Shown piece by piece: positions 26,552 to 35,363 of a stretch of DNA of 64,000 nt (the first letter of the stretch is position 1; each line of letters opens with the position of its first letter). Location of the stretch: positions 1 to 64,000 of the forward strand of contig WOUT01000018.1 in assembly GCA_009773005.1 (NCBI GenBank). Direction: 5' to 3'. The stretch is from Chloroflexota bacterium. Its GTDB lineage: Bacteria > Chloroflexota > Anaerolineae > Anaerolineales > Anaerolineaceae. The notes under the pieces are model-generated. The model was not told the origin of the DNA. It ran no database searches and was given only the letters and a program-made list of their open reading frames with translations. The position numbers and the translations under genes were made by a program.

Positions 26552-28444
26552 TTATTTCCTCTTGTATTCTAAAAAGGTGATCGAGGCAGGTTTAAGAACT
26601 ACTTGCCAGAACCCATTTTCTAATTTGGGCTTAACAGCGTAGATGATCTTAACTTTATTTGGATGTTTAAATGAATTTGAGGCGAGAGGGTGGTTTGCAG
26701 AAATTTCCATTGCGTTCGATGGTGTACCTTCCATTAAAAAACTAACCTTCATCCGTTTTTCAGCATGTCGATTGATGAAAATCATAGTTATTCTGGTTTG
26801 ATCTTCGCTTATAGTCACCAGGTGATCTAAAAATGGCACATTTTCATGCGCCGAAATATTTTCTCCCATCGGCTTACTATTAAAATCGGATACGCTGCAA
26901 AGAGAGGGAACAAGTATTGACTCCATTTGATTGAATAAAATAAACGGATAAAAGATAGAGGTCGCGATGGCAGAATCAGGGTTGGTTTGGATCAAAGGCA
27001 GCACATTCACCAATTGCGCGAGATTTGCCATGCCCAGCGTTTGATTGTTGCGGTAGAACACAGCAAGGGCAGAAGCCACATACAATGCGTCCCTCATTGA
27101 ATAGGTAACGTGATGCATGCTGGTTTCTCCTTCAAGGGGAGGAAGCCAAACGTTCCATTCATCCAAGGCTTGAAGGACGTGTTTATTAGGTGAAAACTGA
27201 GAAATGTGTGTTGCAACACGCTTTATATATGTATCCAAATCAAGAGGAGCTGCGCATATTGACTGAAATAATTGGTGAGGTTCAGCGTGTTCATTCCAGC
27301 CATCTTTCTCGGGTTGGTAGACGTGCCATGAGAGATAATCGATCTGATCGCCAGCTTTGGAGAGTACTTCTTTGTTCCATAACAAAGCAGGGTCGTTTGC
27401 ATCATCTGTCAACGGATGGCTGCCGACAGCGATGATCTTGATGGATGAGTCGGCGGTTTTCATCGCTTTGATGAATCTGAGCAAGCGACGAGAATATTCT
27501 TCAGCATTGGTTGTGCCGATCTGCCAGGCTCCCCACACTTCATTGCCGATACCCCAATATTTTACACAATAGGGTTCTGCGTGACCATTCGCTGTTCGCC
27601 GTTTCCCTTGATCAGTGGTTTCAGGTTGGTTGCAGTAAGCCACCCAGTGGGCAGCTTCCTCGGGAGTTCCAGATCCGTCATTCACCACTAAAAATGGTTC
27701 AGCGCCAATCGTTTCACAAAACGCGAGGAATTCGTCAGTTCCGACCAGGTTTGATTCTTCAGCCTGCCATGCAGCATCATGTCGGCACGGGCGCTTATCT
27801 TTAGGTCCGATCCCGTCTTCCCAATGATAACCGCTGGCGAAATTACCACCCGGGTATCGGATGATGGGCGGATTCAATTGTTGGATGAGATCAAGCGTAT
27901 CCAGCCGGAGTTGTGAACCATCTGAAGTCCAGATGCCGTCATAGACGCAGCGCTCCAAATGTTCAACGAATTGTCCGAGCAGGAATGGTGAGATGCTGCC
28001 ATTTTGTTTGGTTAAATCGATCTCAATTTGGGCGTTAATTGGCTTCGAAAATCGGGTCAGCCAATATGGTTTGATCTTTTTAATACGTTTCCTGGTTTTG
28101 GAATCAGAAATGGAGAAAACGATTTCACCCACTTCTTTGGTTGTGGCTTTTACGGTGACGAATCCATTTAGAGGATGGTCTGACACCGAAATCAGAATTT
28201 CCAAACCAACCGGTGTAAAAATCGGATTTTCCGGAACGATTTCATCCGCGGTCCGGGTTGGCATGTCAGAAGTAGAAAAAACGATTGACTGAGGAGGTAT
28301 TTTGGAATCGCCAACGAAAAGTTCAATACGTTGAATGGTAGCGGGGGCAAAGGTGTTATTCAGGATGAACGAAAAACCGGATCCTTTTTTCTTAAGACTC
28401 CCTTGAACTACAAGCTTTCTTAGCACAAACTCAGGAATTGCCAT
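26552..28444 (-). CDS. Alpha-L-arabinofuranosidase, GH51 family
   Basis: A 630-residue protein. Residues about 135-630 match GH51: 'ISPFLLGQFVEHLERCVYDG', 'IIRYPGGNFASGYHWEDGIG', acid/base Glu302 in 'GIGNEVWG', nucleophile Glu429 in 'LDEWNVW', then a C-terminal beta-sandwich. It releases terminal arabinofuranosyl groups. Residues 1-125 are an extra beta-rich N-terminal domain not typical of the family. No signal peptide is seen, so it acts in the cytosol on imported oligosaccharides. AGGAGAA precedes the ATG. The upstream MFS transporter gene is 24 bases away. Confidence 0.9.
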   Translation of the reverse strand: MAIPEFVLRKLVVQGSLKKKGSGFSFILNNTFAPATIQRIELFVGDSKIPPQSIVFSTSDMPTRTADEIVPENPIFTPVGLEILISVSDHPLNGFVTVKATTKEVGEIVFSISDSKTRKRIKKIKPYWLTRFSKPINAQIEIDLTKQNGSISPFLLGQFVEHLERCVYDGIWTSDGSQLRLDTLDLIQQLNPPIIRYPGGNFASGYHWEDGIGPKDKRPCRHDAAWQAEESNLVGTDEFLAFCETIGAEPFLVVNDGSGTPEEAAHWVAYCNQPETTDQGKRRTANGHAEPYCVKYWGIGNEVWGAWQIGTTNAEEYSRRLLRFIKAMKTADSSIKIIAVGSHPLTDDANDPALLWNKEVLSKAGDQIDYLSWHVYQPEKDGWNEHAEPHQLFQSICAAPLDLDTYIKRVATHISQFSPNKHVLQALDEWNVWLPPLEGETSMHHVTYSMRDALYVASALAVFYRNNQTLGMANLAQLVNVLPLIQTNPDSAIATSIFYPFILFNQMESILVPSLCSVSDFNSKPMGENISAHENVPFLDHLVTISEDQTRITMIFINRHAEKRMKVSFLMEGTPSNAMEISANHPLASNSFKHPNKVKIIYAVKPKLENGFWQVVLKPASITFLEYKRK

Positions 28445-28468
28445 GGTTAATTCTCCTGTTCGAAAAAA

Positions 28469-29734
28469 TCAACCTGATGAGGTTTTTTTGCCAATGCGAA
28501 GTAATGGAATTGCCGCAAGCAAGGTAGCAAGACCACCTACCTGAAAGATCAACGAAGTAGGAATAAAACCTGCTTTTCCATCTAGAATGGTCGGAACGCC
28601 GAAGGTAGTGATCAGCCAACTGCCCAGCATTGGACCTGGAACCATGGTGAATGCGACGGAGAAGAGTATGACATAGCCGCCAAATTGACCGCGTTTGTCT
28701 TCAGGGAATAAATCTTTACTCCAGGCACCCGTCGCGATCATCCAGGCGCTGATTGGAGCCAACCAGAGAATGCCTGTGGCGATCAATGCCGGCACGGAAC
28801 GCGCCAAAGAAAACGCAATCAAGCCTGCCATTTCGCCAATGACAGCAAGCAAGGCGACTTTTTTTCGACCCCACCGATCTGTAAGCAAACCGAGCGGGTA
28901 GGCAGTGGCAATCCCGCCAAACAGGATTGCTGCAAAAATGATCAAGGAGGCTTGCATGGTCGGAATTTCCAGGTAGGTATTGATGTAGATCATAAGATAG
29001 GGGAAGAAGATCTGCTGGGCGATTCCCCACAGTGTAATTGCAATGAGCAGGAGCAATAAATCCCTTTGTTTTTTTAGTGTCGCCCAGCGAAAGGTATCCG
29101 CGATTTGTGAAAAATAACTCCCTTTAGGAGCTTCTTTTGGTAATGGAGGTTCTTTAAGGAGCAATGAGGAGACCAAACCTAAAACAAAGACCAGACCACC
29201 GACAATATAAAAGAAAGCATAATAACCTAGCGAGTCGATCACAATGCCGGCGCCGCCATAGACGAATAACAGGGCCACCCAGGTGAGGATTTCGAGGACA
29301 CCCATGACTTTTCCACGATTGTGTACTGTGGTGATGTCTGCCACATAGGCATGAAATACAGAATCATTAGCGCTGGATCCAAAAAATGTCATCACGCAAT
29401 CGAAAAGGATTGCCATAAAAATCGCTATGCCTATTGAATGAAATAAGGCGGCAGTTGGAAAAAGCGCAGTCGTGATCCCCCAGCCCAGATATCCGATCAG
29501 TAAAAATGGTTTTCTTCCCCAACGCGAACGGATGCGGTCACTGAGCGCTCCCATAAAAACGGAAGCCAGGGTTGCAGTGATAGCGCTGGCGGCTACCATC
29601 CATGCGATTGGCCTTGGATCAGGCGTGATCGTATTATAAATAAAGGTGTTAAAAAACTGGTTCTCAACCCCCCAAGCCAGAGAACCAAGGAAACCGAGAA
29701 TTGTGATCGCAATCCAGTTGCGTTTTGTGAGCAT
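28469..29734 (-). CDS. Major facilitator superfamily transporter, probably for sugars or glycosides
   Basis: A 421-residue protein with about twelve membrane helices and MFS signature loops ('GALSDRIRSRWGRKPFLLIG' between helices 2 and 3, 'GLLTDRWGRKKVALLA' in the second half). It resembles glycoside-pentoside-hexuronide or sugar MFS carriers. Context between a GH51 arabinofuranosidase and a ROK kinase suggests uptake of arabinose-containing oligosaccharides or a related sugar; substrate is inference. GGAGG precedes the ATG. Confidence 0.85.
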   Translation of the reverse strand: MLTKRNWIAITILGFLGSLAWGVENQFFNTFIYNTITPDPRPIAWMVAASAITATLASVFMGALSDRIRSRWGRKPFLLIGYLGWGITTALFPTAALFHSIGIAIFMAILFDCVMTFFGSSANDSVFHAYVADITTVHNRGKVMGVLEILTWVALLFVYGGAGIVIDSLGYYAFFYIVGGLVFVLGLVSSLLLKEPPLPKEAPKGSYFSQIADTFRWATLKKQRDLLLLLIAITLWGIAQQIFFPYLMIYINTYLEIPTMQASLIIFAAILFGGIATAYPLGLLTDRWGRKKVALLAVIGEMAGLIAFSLARSVPALIATGILWLAPISAWMIATGAWSKDLFPEDKRGQFGGYVILFSVAFTMVPGPMLGSWLITTFGVPTILDGKAGFIPTSLIFQVGGLATLLAAIPLLRIGKKTSSG

Positions 29735-29755
29735 GATGACCTCCAGAGGATCAGG

Positions 29756-30655
29756 TTATGTTGAAAAAGCCAGTGACGCGAGTGCAATCGCTCCAAATAC
29801 TCCTGCACGGTCGCCGAGCGCTGGTGCAACAATAAAAGCGTCAATATTATTCTTGATCTCCACAGATTCAATATACCCATTGAGAGAGGATTGGGCAGTT
29901 AAACGGATTTTTTCGATCAAGCCTGGTTTTTTCATGACCCCACCGCCAAGGATGATGCGATTGGGTGAACAGACCAAGCACAGGTTATGAATCGCCTGGC
30001 CGAGATAATATGCTTCAAGGTCCCACGCCGAATGCGTTTCAGGCAGGTCCTGGGTGGGAATCCCCCAACGTTTGGTCATCGCCGGTCCGCTGGCAAGTCC
30101 TTCAAGACAATCGTGATGAAATGGGCAAATTCCCTCAAAGGGGTCGAACGTCCGGTCATGATTGATTACCATGTGACCAAGTTCTGGGTGGATCAAGCCA
30201 TGGACGGGGAGGCCATTTGTAATTATTCCACCGCCGATCCCGGTGCCGATTGTGACATATACGAAGTCACTCAACCCTTTACCGGCTCCCCACTTTCCTT
30301 CTCCGATGGCGGCTCCATTGACATCTGTATCAAACATAATTGGAATGTTGAAGTTAACTTTTAACCGGTCGAGCAATGGAGTATTTTGCCATTGTATTTT
30401 TGGTGACGATGTGATCGTTCCGTAACCGGGTTGATCGACCGATAGATTGACAGGTCCAAAACTTGCCACGCCGAGGCTCGAAAGTGAAATCCCCAACTTT
30501 TGTTTGGAGTCTTCAAAGAATTTGATAACGTCCGGAATTGTTTCATCAGGAGATTTTGTCTGAATGGTGGTTTCCGCAAGAACATGATCGGGATCACGAG
30601 CGATGATGCAATTGAATTTTGTTCCGCCTGCTTCAATGCCGCCATACCATTTCAT
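29756..30655 (-). CDS. ROK family sugar kinase (fructokinase-like)
   Basis: A 299-residue ROK kinase with start 'MKWYGGIEAGGTKFNC' at 30655, supported by an AGGA site. An upstream in-frame start at 30700 would add 15 unlike residues. Motifs: ATP-binding 'GGIEAGGTKF' at the N-terminus, 'DTDVNGAAIGEGKWGAG' with the catalytic Asp, 'TIGTGIGGGII', and the ROK zinc-binding His/Cys pattern 'CPFHHDCLEGLASG'. It phosphorylates a hexose, likely fructose or glucose. First gene of the kinase-transporter-GH51-unknown operon. Confidence 0.88.
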   Translation of the reverse strand: MKWYGGIEAGGTKFNCIIARDPDHVLAETTIQTKSPDETIPDVIKFFEDSKQKLGISLSSLGVASFGPVNLSVDQPGYGTITSSPKIQWQNTPLLDRLKVNFNIPIMFDTDVNGAAIGEGKWGAGKGLSDFVYVTIGTGIGGGIITNGLPVHGLIHPELGHMVINHDRTFDPFEGICPFHHDCLEGLASGPAMTKRWGIPTQDLPETHSAWDLEAYYLGQAIHNLCLVCSPNRIILGGGVMKKPGLIEKIRLTAQSSLNGYIESVEIKNNIDAFIVAPALGDRAGVFGAIALASLAFST

Positions 30656-30857
30656 CTTTTCCGTCCTGAGTAAGAAATAATTAATCATAGCATATCTCAA
30701 AATTCATGGCGAGAAGAGCGCAGTTTTCATTGTATAATCAACACATTCATTTAGAATGGGTGTCAATTAATATATCAGTTGAATGTTGATCTAGGGTTTT
30801 ATTATATTGGTATTATGAACGACAATTCCGTTCTTTCAACACTAAAGCGAGGGACAA

Positions 30858-32036
30858 ATGGACTTATTTGAAAAATGCAGCAATTTTACTGAAGCAAGAG
30901 AAGCGATGGCTACTGGAATTTACCCTTACTTTATTCCCCTGAATGAAAATGAGGGGACAGAGGTCGTATTTCAAGGGAAACGATTGATCATGTGCGGATC
31001 AAACAATTACCTTGGATTGACGACCCATCCAAAAGTGCGTGAAGCAGCTGTTCAAGCGATCAATCGTTTTGGAACATCCTGTACCGGTTCAAGATTTTTG
31101 AATGGCACCCTTGCCCTTCATGAGCAGCTTGAATTGGAACTTGCTCAGTGGGTGGGTAAAGAGGCTGCGTTGGTTTTTTCCACCGGGATGCAGACAAATC
31201 TGGGAACTGTGAGCGCACTGGTCGGTCGCGACGATGTTGTGATTCTGGATAAGGATGACCATGCCAGTATTGTGGACGGAGCGCGATTGGGATATGGGAA
31301 GATCGAAAGATACCGGCACAATGATATGGATCATCTTGCCAAAGTTCTTGAGTCGGTTCCAGACTCAGCAGGAAAGTTGATCGTAGTTGATGGAATGTTC
31401 AGCATGGAAGGCGACCTGGCGCCATTGCCAGAGTTAACTACATTGGCAAAGAAATATGGCGCACGCCTGATGGTGGACGATGCGCACGGGATGGGAGTTC
31501 TGGGTGGTGGAAGAGGAACGTGCGCTCATTGGGGCGTTACTGATAATGTTGACCTGATCATGTCTACTTTTAGCAAATCTTTTGCGTCATTGGGTGGGTT
31601 TATCGCCGGTGATGATGAAACAATCCATTACATCCAACACTTTGCCCGCGCATTGATCTTTAGCGCAAGCATACCTCCAGCGAATGCGGCGGCAGCGCTT
31701 GCTGCGCTGCATGTCATGCAAGAAGAGCCGGATCGTTGTAAACGGGTCATCGAAGTTGCCGAAAAGATGCGAAACGGATTCCGCGCATTAGGGTTCAATA
31801 TAGGCAATTCGGTTACACCGGTTGTTCCGATTATCATCGGCGATAACGATAAAACTTTCCTGACCTGGAAGATGTTGTTTGACAATGGTGTTTTTGTAAA
31901 CCCGGTCATATCGCCAGCGGTCAATGCCGGACATCAGTTGCTGCGCACCAGTTATATGGCCACTCACACCGACGCACAGATGGATAAAGTGTTATCAATT
32001 TTTGAAAAAGTGGGTAAGGAAGTCGGTCTGATCTAA
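30858..32036 (+). CDS. Serine palmitoyltransferase-like alpha-oxoamine synthase (PLP)
   Basis: A 392-residue PLP enzyme of the alpha-oxoamine synthase family. The N-terminus ('DLFEKCSNFTEAREA', 'GIYPYFIPLNENEGTEV') and the PLP lysine Lys240 in 'STFSKSFASLGGF' are more like bacterial serine palmitoyltransferases than 2-amino-3-ketobutyrate CoA ligase (Kbl) or BioF. 'DDAHGMGVLG' holds the pyridine-ring Asp and His. It would condense an amino acid with an acyl-CoA or acyl-ACP, the first step of sphingoid-base synthesis if truly SPT. No tdh or bio gene is adjacent. Monocistronic, with a terminator after it. Confidence 0.8.
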   Translation: MDLFEKCSNFTEAREAMATGIYPYFIPLNENEGTEVVFQGKRLIMCGSNNYLGLTTHPKVREAAVQAINRFGTSCTGSRFLNGTLALHEQLELELAQWVGKEAALVFSTGMQTNLGTVSALVGRDDVVILDKDDHASIVDGARLGYGKIERYRHNDMDHLAKVLESVPDSAGKLIVVDGMFSMEGDLAPLPELTTLAKKYGARLMVDDAHGMGVLGGGRGTCAHWGVTDNVDLIMSTFSKSFASLGGFIAGDDETIHYIQHFARALIFSASIPPANAAAALAALHVMQEEPDRCKRVIEVAEKMRNGFRALGFNIGNSVTPVVPIIIGDNDKTFLTWKMLFDNGVFVNPVISPAVNAGHQLLRTSYMATHTDAQMDKVLSIFEKVGKEVGLI

Positions 32037-32058
32037 GCCGATTTACATTCAGAAAGCG

Positions 32059-32087
32059 AGCAGGGTCACCTCTTGGCCCTGCTTTTT
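32059..32087 (+). terminator. Rho-independent terminator after the SPT-like gene
   Basis: AGCAGGG (32059-32065) pairs with CCCTGCT (32077-32083), extended inward by CA/TG across one mismatch, followed by six T. Confidence 0.8.
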
Positions 32088-32214
32088 TGTTAAGCATGAA
32101 TTTCAGCTAGTGTTTGGATTTAAATGACTGGAAATAGTAGGTGAGGTTCAGGGATACAAAATTTGTTAATTTAAAAGATGATCTCAAGTTTAATTTTTAG
32201 GTAAAATTTTATAC

Positions 32215-33192
32215 TTAGAACCACTTACGCCATTTGAAATATGCCAGCATTCCGACCCCGATTGCAACCATTGCGATGCAGGTAATATAGAACCCCAACA
32301 TGTGTGTAGCCAAGGGGATGTGAGTAAAATTCATGCCGTATACGCCTGCGATGAAAGAGAGAGGCAGGAAGATCGTAGAGACAATCGTTAGCGCTTTCAT
32401 CACTTCATTCAGCCTTAAGCTGGTGGAATTTAGATAGATATCCATTGCTCCAGAAACGATATCCCGGATAGTATCTGAAAGATCCTGAATTCTGACGAGA
32501 TGGTCATAAATATCTCTGAAGTAATAGCGGCTCTGAGGATCAACCTGCATGAATTCGTCGCGGGTCAATCGATTGATCATTTCGCGTTGTGGCGAGATCA
32601 CACGCCGCAGCGCCATGATACTGTGTTTTAGCGTGAGCAGCCGCTCGAGGGTAGCAGGGGCGGGTTTTTCAAGCACGCTGTCTTCCAGCCATTCAATTTC
32701 GGTTTCCATTTGGTCAATGAGGGGCATATAGTCATCAACCAGCATATCAAGAATGGCGTGGCACAAGAAATCCGGGCCAAAGGAGGATAGACGAAAATCT
32801 TTATTAACGCGTGACCAGGTTTTTTCGACTGGAAGCATTTGAGGTTCAGTTGAACAGGTAACCAGGAAATTTTCGCCAAGGAATAGATTTAATTCCAGTG
32901 TTTCTAATTCATGAAAATCTAGAGCCGGTTTTAATGCATGAGCGATGATAAAAATATAGGTTATAAAATCATCAACTTTTGAAACCTGATAACCATTACT
33001 TTGGCAATCTTCGATTGTCAGAGGATGGAATTGAAAAGTGTCTCTTAAAATTAAGTTAATTTCATCCGCGGAAGCAGATTCCAGACTAACCCAGAGAAAG
33101 CCGGTTTTGGAATCCATTTTTTGGACGATCTCTTCGGTTTTGTTGAGGAATTGGATGGGCTGATTAGGCTCAAAGAACGCTGATCGAATCAT
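32215..33192 (-). CDS. corA: CorA family Mg2+/Co2+ transporter
   Basis: A 325-residue CorA. A large cytosolic N-terminal domain with a long stalk helix is followed by two C-terminal membrane helices. The signature 'YGMNF' closes the first membrane helix, and the C-terminus is basic ('YFKWRKWF'), as is usual. It forms a pentameric magnesium channel. The gene stands alone; 134 bases separate it from the upstream SufT-like gene. Confidence 0.93.
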   Translation of the reverse strand: MIRSAFFEPNQPIQFLNKTEEIVQKMDSKTGFLWVSLESASADEINLILRDTFQFHPLTIEDCQSNGYQVSKVDDFITYIFIIAHALKPALDFHELETLELNLFLGENFLVTCSTEPQMLPVEKTWSRVNKDFRLSSFGPDFLCHAILDMLVDDYMPLIDQMETEIEWLEDSVLEKPAPATLERLLTLKHSIMALRRVISPQREMINRLTRDEFMQVDPQSRYYFRDIYDHLVRIQDLSDTIRDIVSGAMDIYLNSTSLRLNEVMKALTIVSTIFLPLSFIAGVYGMNFTHIPLATHMLGFYITCIAMVAIGVGMLAYFKWRKWF

Positions 33193-33326
33193 AATTTAAA
33201 TTTTAACTTAAAATAGAAAAATCTGTACTGAAGAATGAAAAAAAATTGTGTACATAACCAATAAGGATAAGGATTAATAAAAAAGGACAGTTTAACGCAG
33301 TTTTGGTAATTGAGAAAGACCGTTAA

Positions 33327-33680
33327 TTAGAACAAACCCCAGTCGCCTCCCAAACCTTCTTCCATCATCGAAAAATCCCAGGGGTCCATGCCAAAGTCAA
33401 TGCCGACCGGGCGTTCCAGCACTTGTTCCGCTTTTTGGCGTGTAGACTCCAACATGGCAGGTCCATATGGGCAAAACGGAGTTGTCAGGATCATTTTGAC
33501 AATCGCGCCTTCATCATCGATTTTTACATTTCGGATTAATCCAAGCTGTATGATATTCAAGCCCAACTCCGGATCATTGATCTCGCTAAAGCCTTTGAGT
33601 AATAGATCGCATAATTCCGGATGTGTATCTTCGGCTTCCCATTTGGCTCTATTCGTACCGGGTGTACCTTTTTCTAACAT
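33327..33680 (-). CDS. MIP18/DUF59 family Fe-S carrier protein (SufT-like)
   Basis: A 117-residue protein of the MIP18/DUF59 family, with 'INDPELGLNIIQLGLI' and the conserved Cys in 'TTPFCPYGPAM'. These proteins help deliver Fe-S clusters to target proteins. Start chosen at 33680, two bases after the sufR stop; a start at 33725 would overlap sufR and lacks family similarity. Co-transcribed with sufR and divergent from the suf operon, which supports a SufT-like role. Confidence 0.82.
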   Translation of the reverse strand: MLEKGTPGTNRAKWEAEDTHPELCDLLLKGFSEINDPELGLNIIQLGLIRNVKIDDEGAIVKMILTTPFCPYGPAMLESTRQKAEQVLERPVGIDFGMDPWDFSMMEEGLGGDWGLF

Positions 33681-33682
33681 AG

Positions 33683-34309
33683 TTAATGCTCCAGGAGAGA
33701 GTGCGCTTTTATGACGAACGTACAATGAACATCTCCACTAAGAACACACTGAATTTTCTCAGCGGGGATGGAAAGTATGGTTGAAATAAGCGTTTGATCC
33801 ATGACGCACACTTCAGGGTGTGATTGACCCACATGGTAGAAAGGGCAGGCAGTCTCAGTGATGTGATATTCTTCCCCGACCTTTTGCCACTCGATCATAA
33901 ACCCTTCATCGCCCAGGCTCTTTCGAATATAGTCCAGTTTTTGTTCTATGGGTAGTTTCTTGATCTTGTCAGCCTGATCAGCGGCAAGCGACTTAGCCAT
34001 GCGGATAAAGATATTGTTAATCTCGGATTGCGGTAGAGAATGTTTAAGTTGGTCCAATAACCTGTTCGTGAGGCTCATGTATCGGGTTGGAAAACGCTCA
34101 AGTCCTGAATCGGTCAATGAATATACCAGACGGGGACGCCCGACCCCGTGCCGTTCTTCATTTGCCTGGATGAACCCCTCCGCCTGTAAATTTGTCAGGT
34201 GATGACGGACAGATATGGCGTTAATATCCACAGCCTCTGCAAGATCATTGATCGTGGCGTTCCGATGGGTTAGTATGGTCTGTAAAATTCGATCTCGAGT
34301 ACTTTTCAT
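33683..34309 (-). CDS. sufR: SufR-like [Fe-S]-sensing transcriptional repressor
   Basis: A 208-residue regulator. An N-terminal winged helix ('TINDLAEAVDINAISVRHHL', residues about 20-40) is followed by a C-terminal domain with cysteines in 'TACPFYHVGQSHPEVC', 'IQCVLSGDVHC', the SufR cluster-ligand pattern. Holo-SufR represses the suf genes when clusters are sufficient. The start is uncertain: ATG at 34309 or in-frame TTG at 34321; neither has an ideal site. Divergent from sufC, with a 14-bp-arm inverted repeat over its own promoter. Confidence 0.87.
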   Translation of the reverse strand: MKSTRDRILQTILTHRNATINDLAEAVDINAISVRHHLTNLQAEGFIQANEERHGVGRPRLVYSLTDSGLERFPTRYMSLTNRLLDQLKHSLPQSEINNIFIRMAKSLAADQADKIKKLPIEQKLDYIRKSLGDEGFMIEWQKVGEEYHITETACPFYHVGQSHPEVCVMDQTLISTILSIPAEKIQCVLSGDVHCTFVIKAHSLLEH

Positions 34310-34340
34310 CCTCAAATCCAATCTCTATAGCGCCTCTTGC

Positions 34341-34373
34341 ACACTTAATATACCATAGGGGTATAATAAGTGT
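34341..34373. promoter_or_regulatory. Long inverted repeat in the sufR-sufC intergenic region, probable SufR operator
   Basis: Left arm ACACTTAATATACC (34341-34354) and right arm GGTATAATAAGTGT (34360-34373) pair at 13 of 14 positions around a 5-base spacer. It overlaps the leftward sufR promoter and lies about 70 bases upstream of the rightward suf -35. A repressor here would autoregulate sufR. SufR binding is inferred from position and symmetry. Confidence 0.75.
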
Positions 34374-34376
34374 CAA
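34347..34376 (-). promoter_or_regulatory. sufR promoter
   Basis: On the minus strand, TTGACA (34376-34371) and TATATT (34352-34347) with an 18-base spacer. Both boxes lie within or beside the inverted repeat. Confidence 0.65.
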
Positions 34377-34443
34377 TAAATAGATACTTATTATATAAAT
34401 TAATCGAGGTTTATTCGAATAAAGTAGATAAATATAGTAAATA

Positions 34444-34472
34444 TTGACCCGGAAAACCAGGTGTGATATAAT
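34444..34472 (+). promoter_or_regulatory. suf operon promoter
   Basis: TTGACC (34444-34449), 17-base spacer, TATAAT (34467-34472). This predicts a 5' leader of about 75 bases before sufC. Confidence 0.7.
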
Positions 34473-34554
34473 TCTTTTGCTGAAGATATATATTAGATAA
34501 TTGTTATATAATTCTATAAAAAGAGTGAATGCGCTCTTTGCCACGGAGTAGATC

Positions 34555-35337
34555 ATGTCGGAACTTGAAATCAAAGACTTACGAGTCAGCATCGAAGACA
34601 AACAAATCCTAAAGGGAGTAAATCTCAAACTGCGGCAGGGTGAAGTGCACGCAATCATGGGACCGAATGGAACTGGGAAATCCACGCTGGCTTATACGCT
34701 GATGGGGCATCCTTCCTATATCATAAATTCAGGTGAGGTTAAATTTAAAGGCCGTAACTTGCTGGATCTATCTACTGACGAACGATCCCGGCTTGGGTTG
34801 TTCCTTGCTTTTCAATATCCAGTTTCAATACCTGGTGTAACCGTTGCAAATTTCTTGCGCACCGCAGTGAACGCACGTCGTAAAGCCAACAATCCCGAAG
34901 ATAAGGGGATTGCCGTACCGGAATTTAGAAAACTGCTTAAAGAAAAAATGGAAATGCTCAAGATGGACTCATCATTTGCAGGGCGTTACTTGAATGAAGG
35001 TTTTTCCGGCGGGGAAAAGAAACGTGCAGAAGTGCTTCAAATGGCTATGTTAGAGCCCGAGATCGCCATTTTGGACGAAACGGATTCAGGTCTGGATATC
35101 GACGCCCTGCGGATTGTATCTGAAGGTGTAAATCTGTTACGCAGCCAAAATATTGGAGTGTTGTTGATCACGCATTATCAACGAATGTTGAATTATGTAA
35201 AACCGGATGTTGTGCATATCATGATGGGTGGCACAATTGTTGAATCTGGTGGCGCTGAACTGGCTTTACACCTGGAAGAACATGGATACGATTGGGTGCG
35301 TGAAAAATACGAACCAGGGTTTGTTTCTGCTGCTTGA
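34555..35337 (+). CDS. sufC: Fe-S cluster assembly ATPase SufC
   Basis: A 260-residue ABC ATPase with Walker A 'GPNGTGKST' (about 39-47), the SufC-typical signature '[14 protein letters not shown]', Walker B '[16 protein letters not shown]', and the switch His in '[10 protein letters not shown]'. It drives the SufBC2D scaffold. First gene of the suf operon; ATG at 34555, preceded by GGAG. Confidence 0.96.
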   Translation: MSELEIKDLRVSIEDKQILKGVNLKLRQGEVHAIMGPNGTGKSTLAYTLMGHPSYIINSGEVKFKGRNLLDLSTDERSRLGLFLAFQYPVSIPGVTVANFLRTAVNARRKANNPEDKGIAVPEFRKLLKEKMEMLKMDSSFAGRYLNEGFSGGEKKRAEVLQMAMLEPEIAILDETDSGLDIDALRIVSEGVNLLRSQNIGVLLITHYQRMLNYVKPDVVHIMMGGTIVESGGAELALHLEEHGYDWVREKYEPGFVSAA

Positions 35338-35363
35338 TTTGAACATGAACGAAGGAGTTTATT

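Noticed and set aside
30858-32036. 2-amino-3-ketobutyrate CoA ligase (Kbl)
   Set aside because: It belongs to the same superfamily, but no tdh gene is adjacent and the N-terminal and lysine motifs are nearer to SPT. The exact placement still needs a phylogeny.
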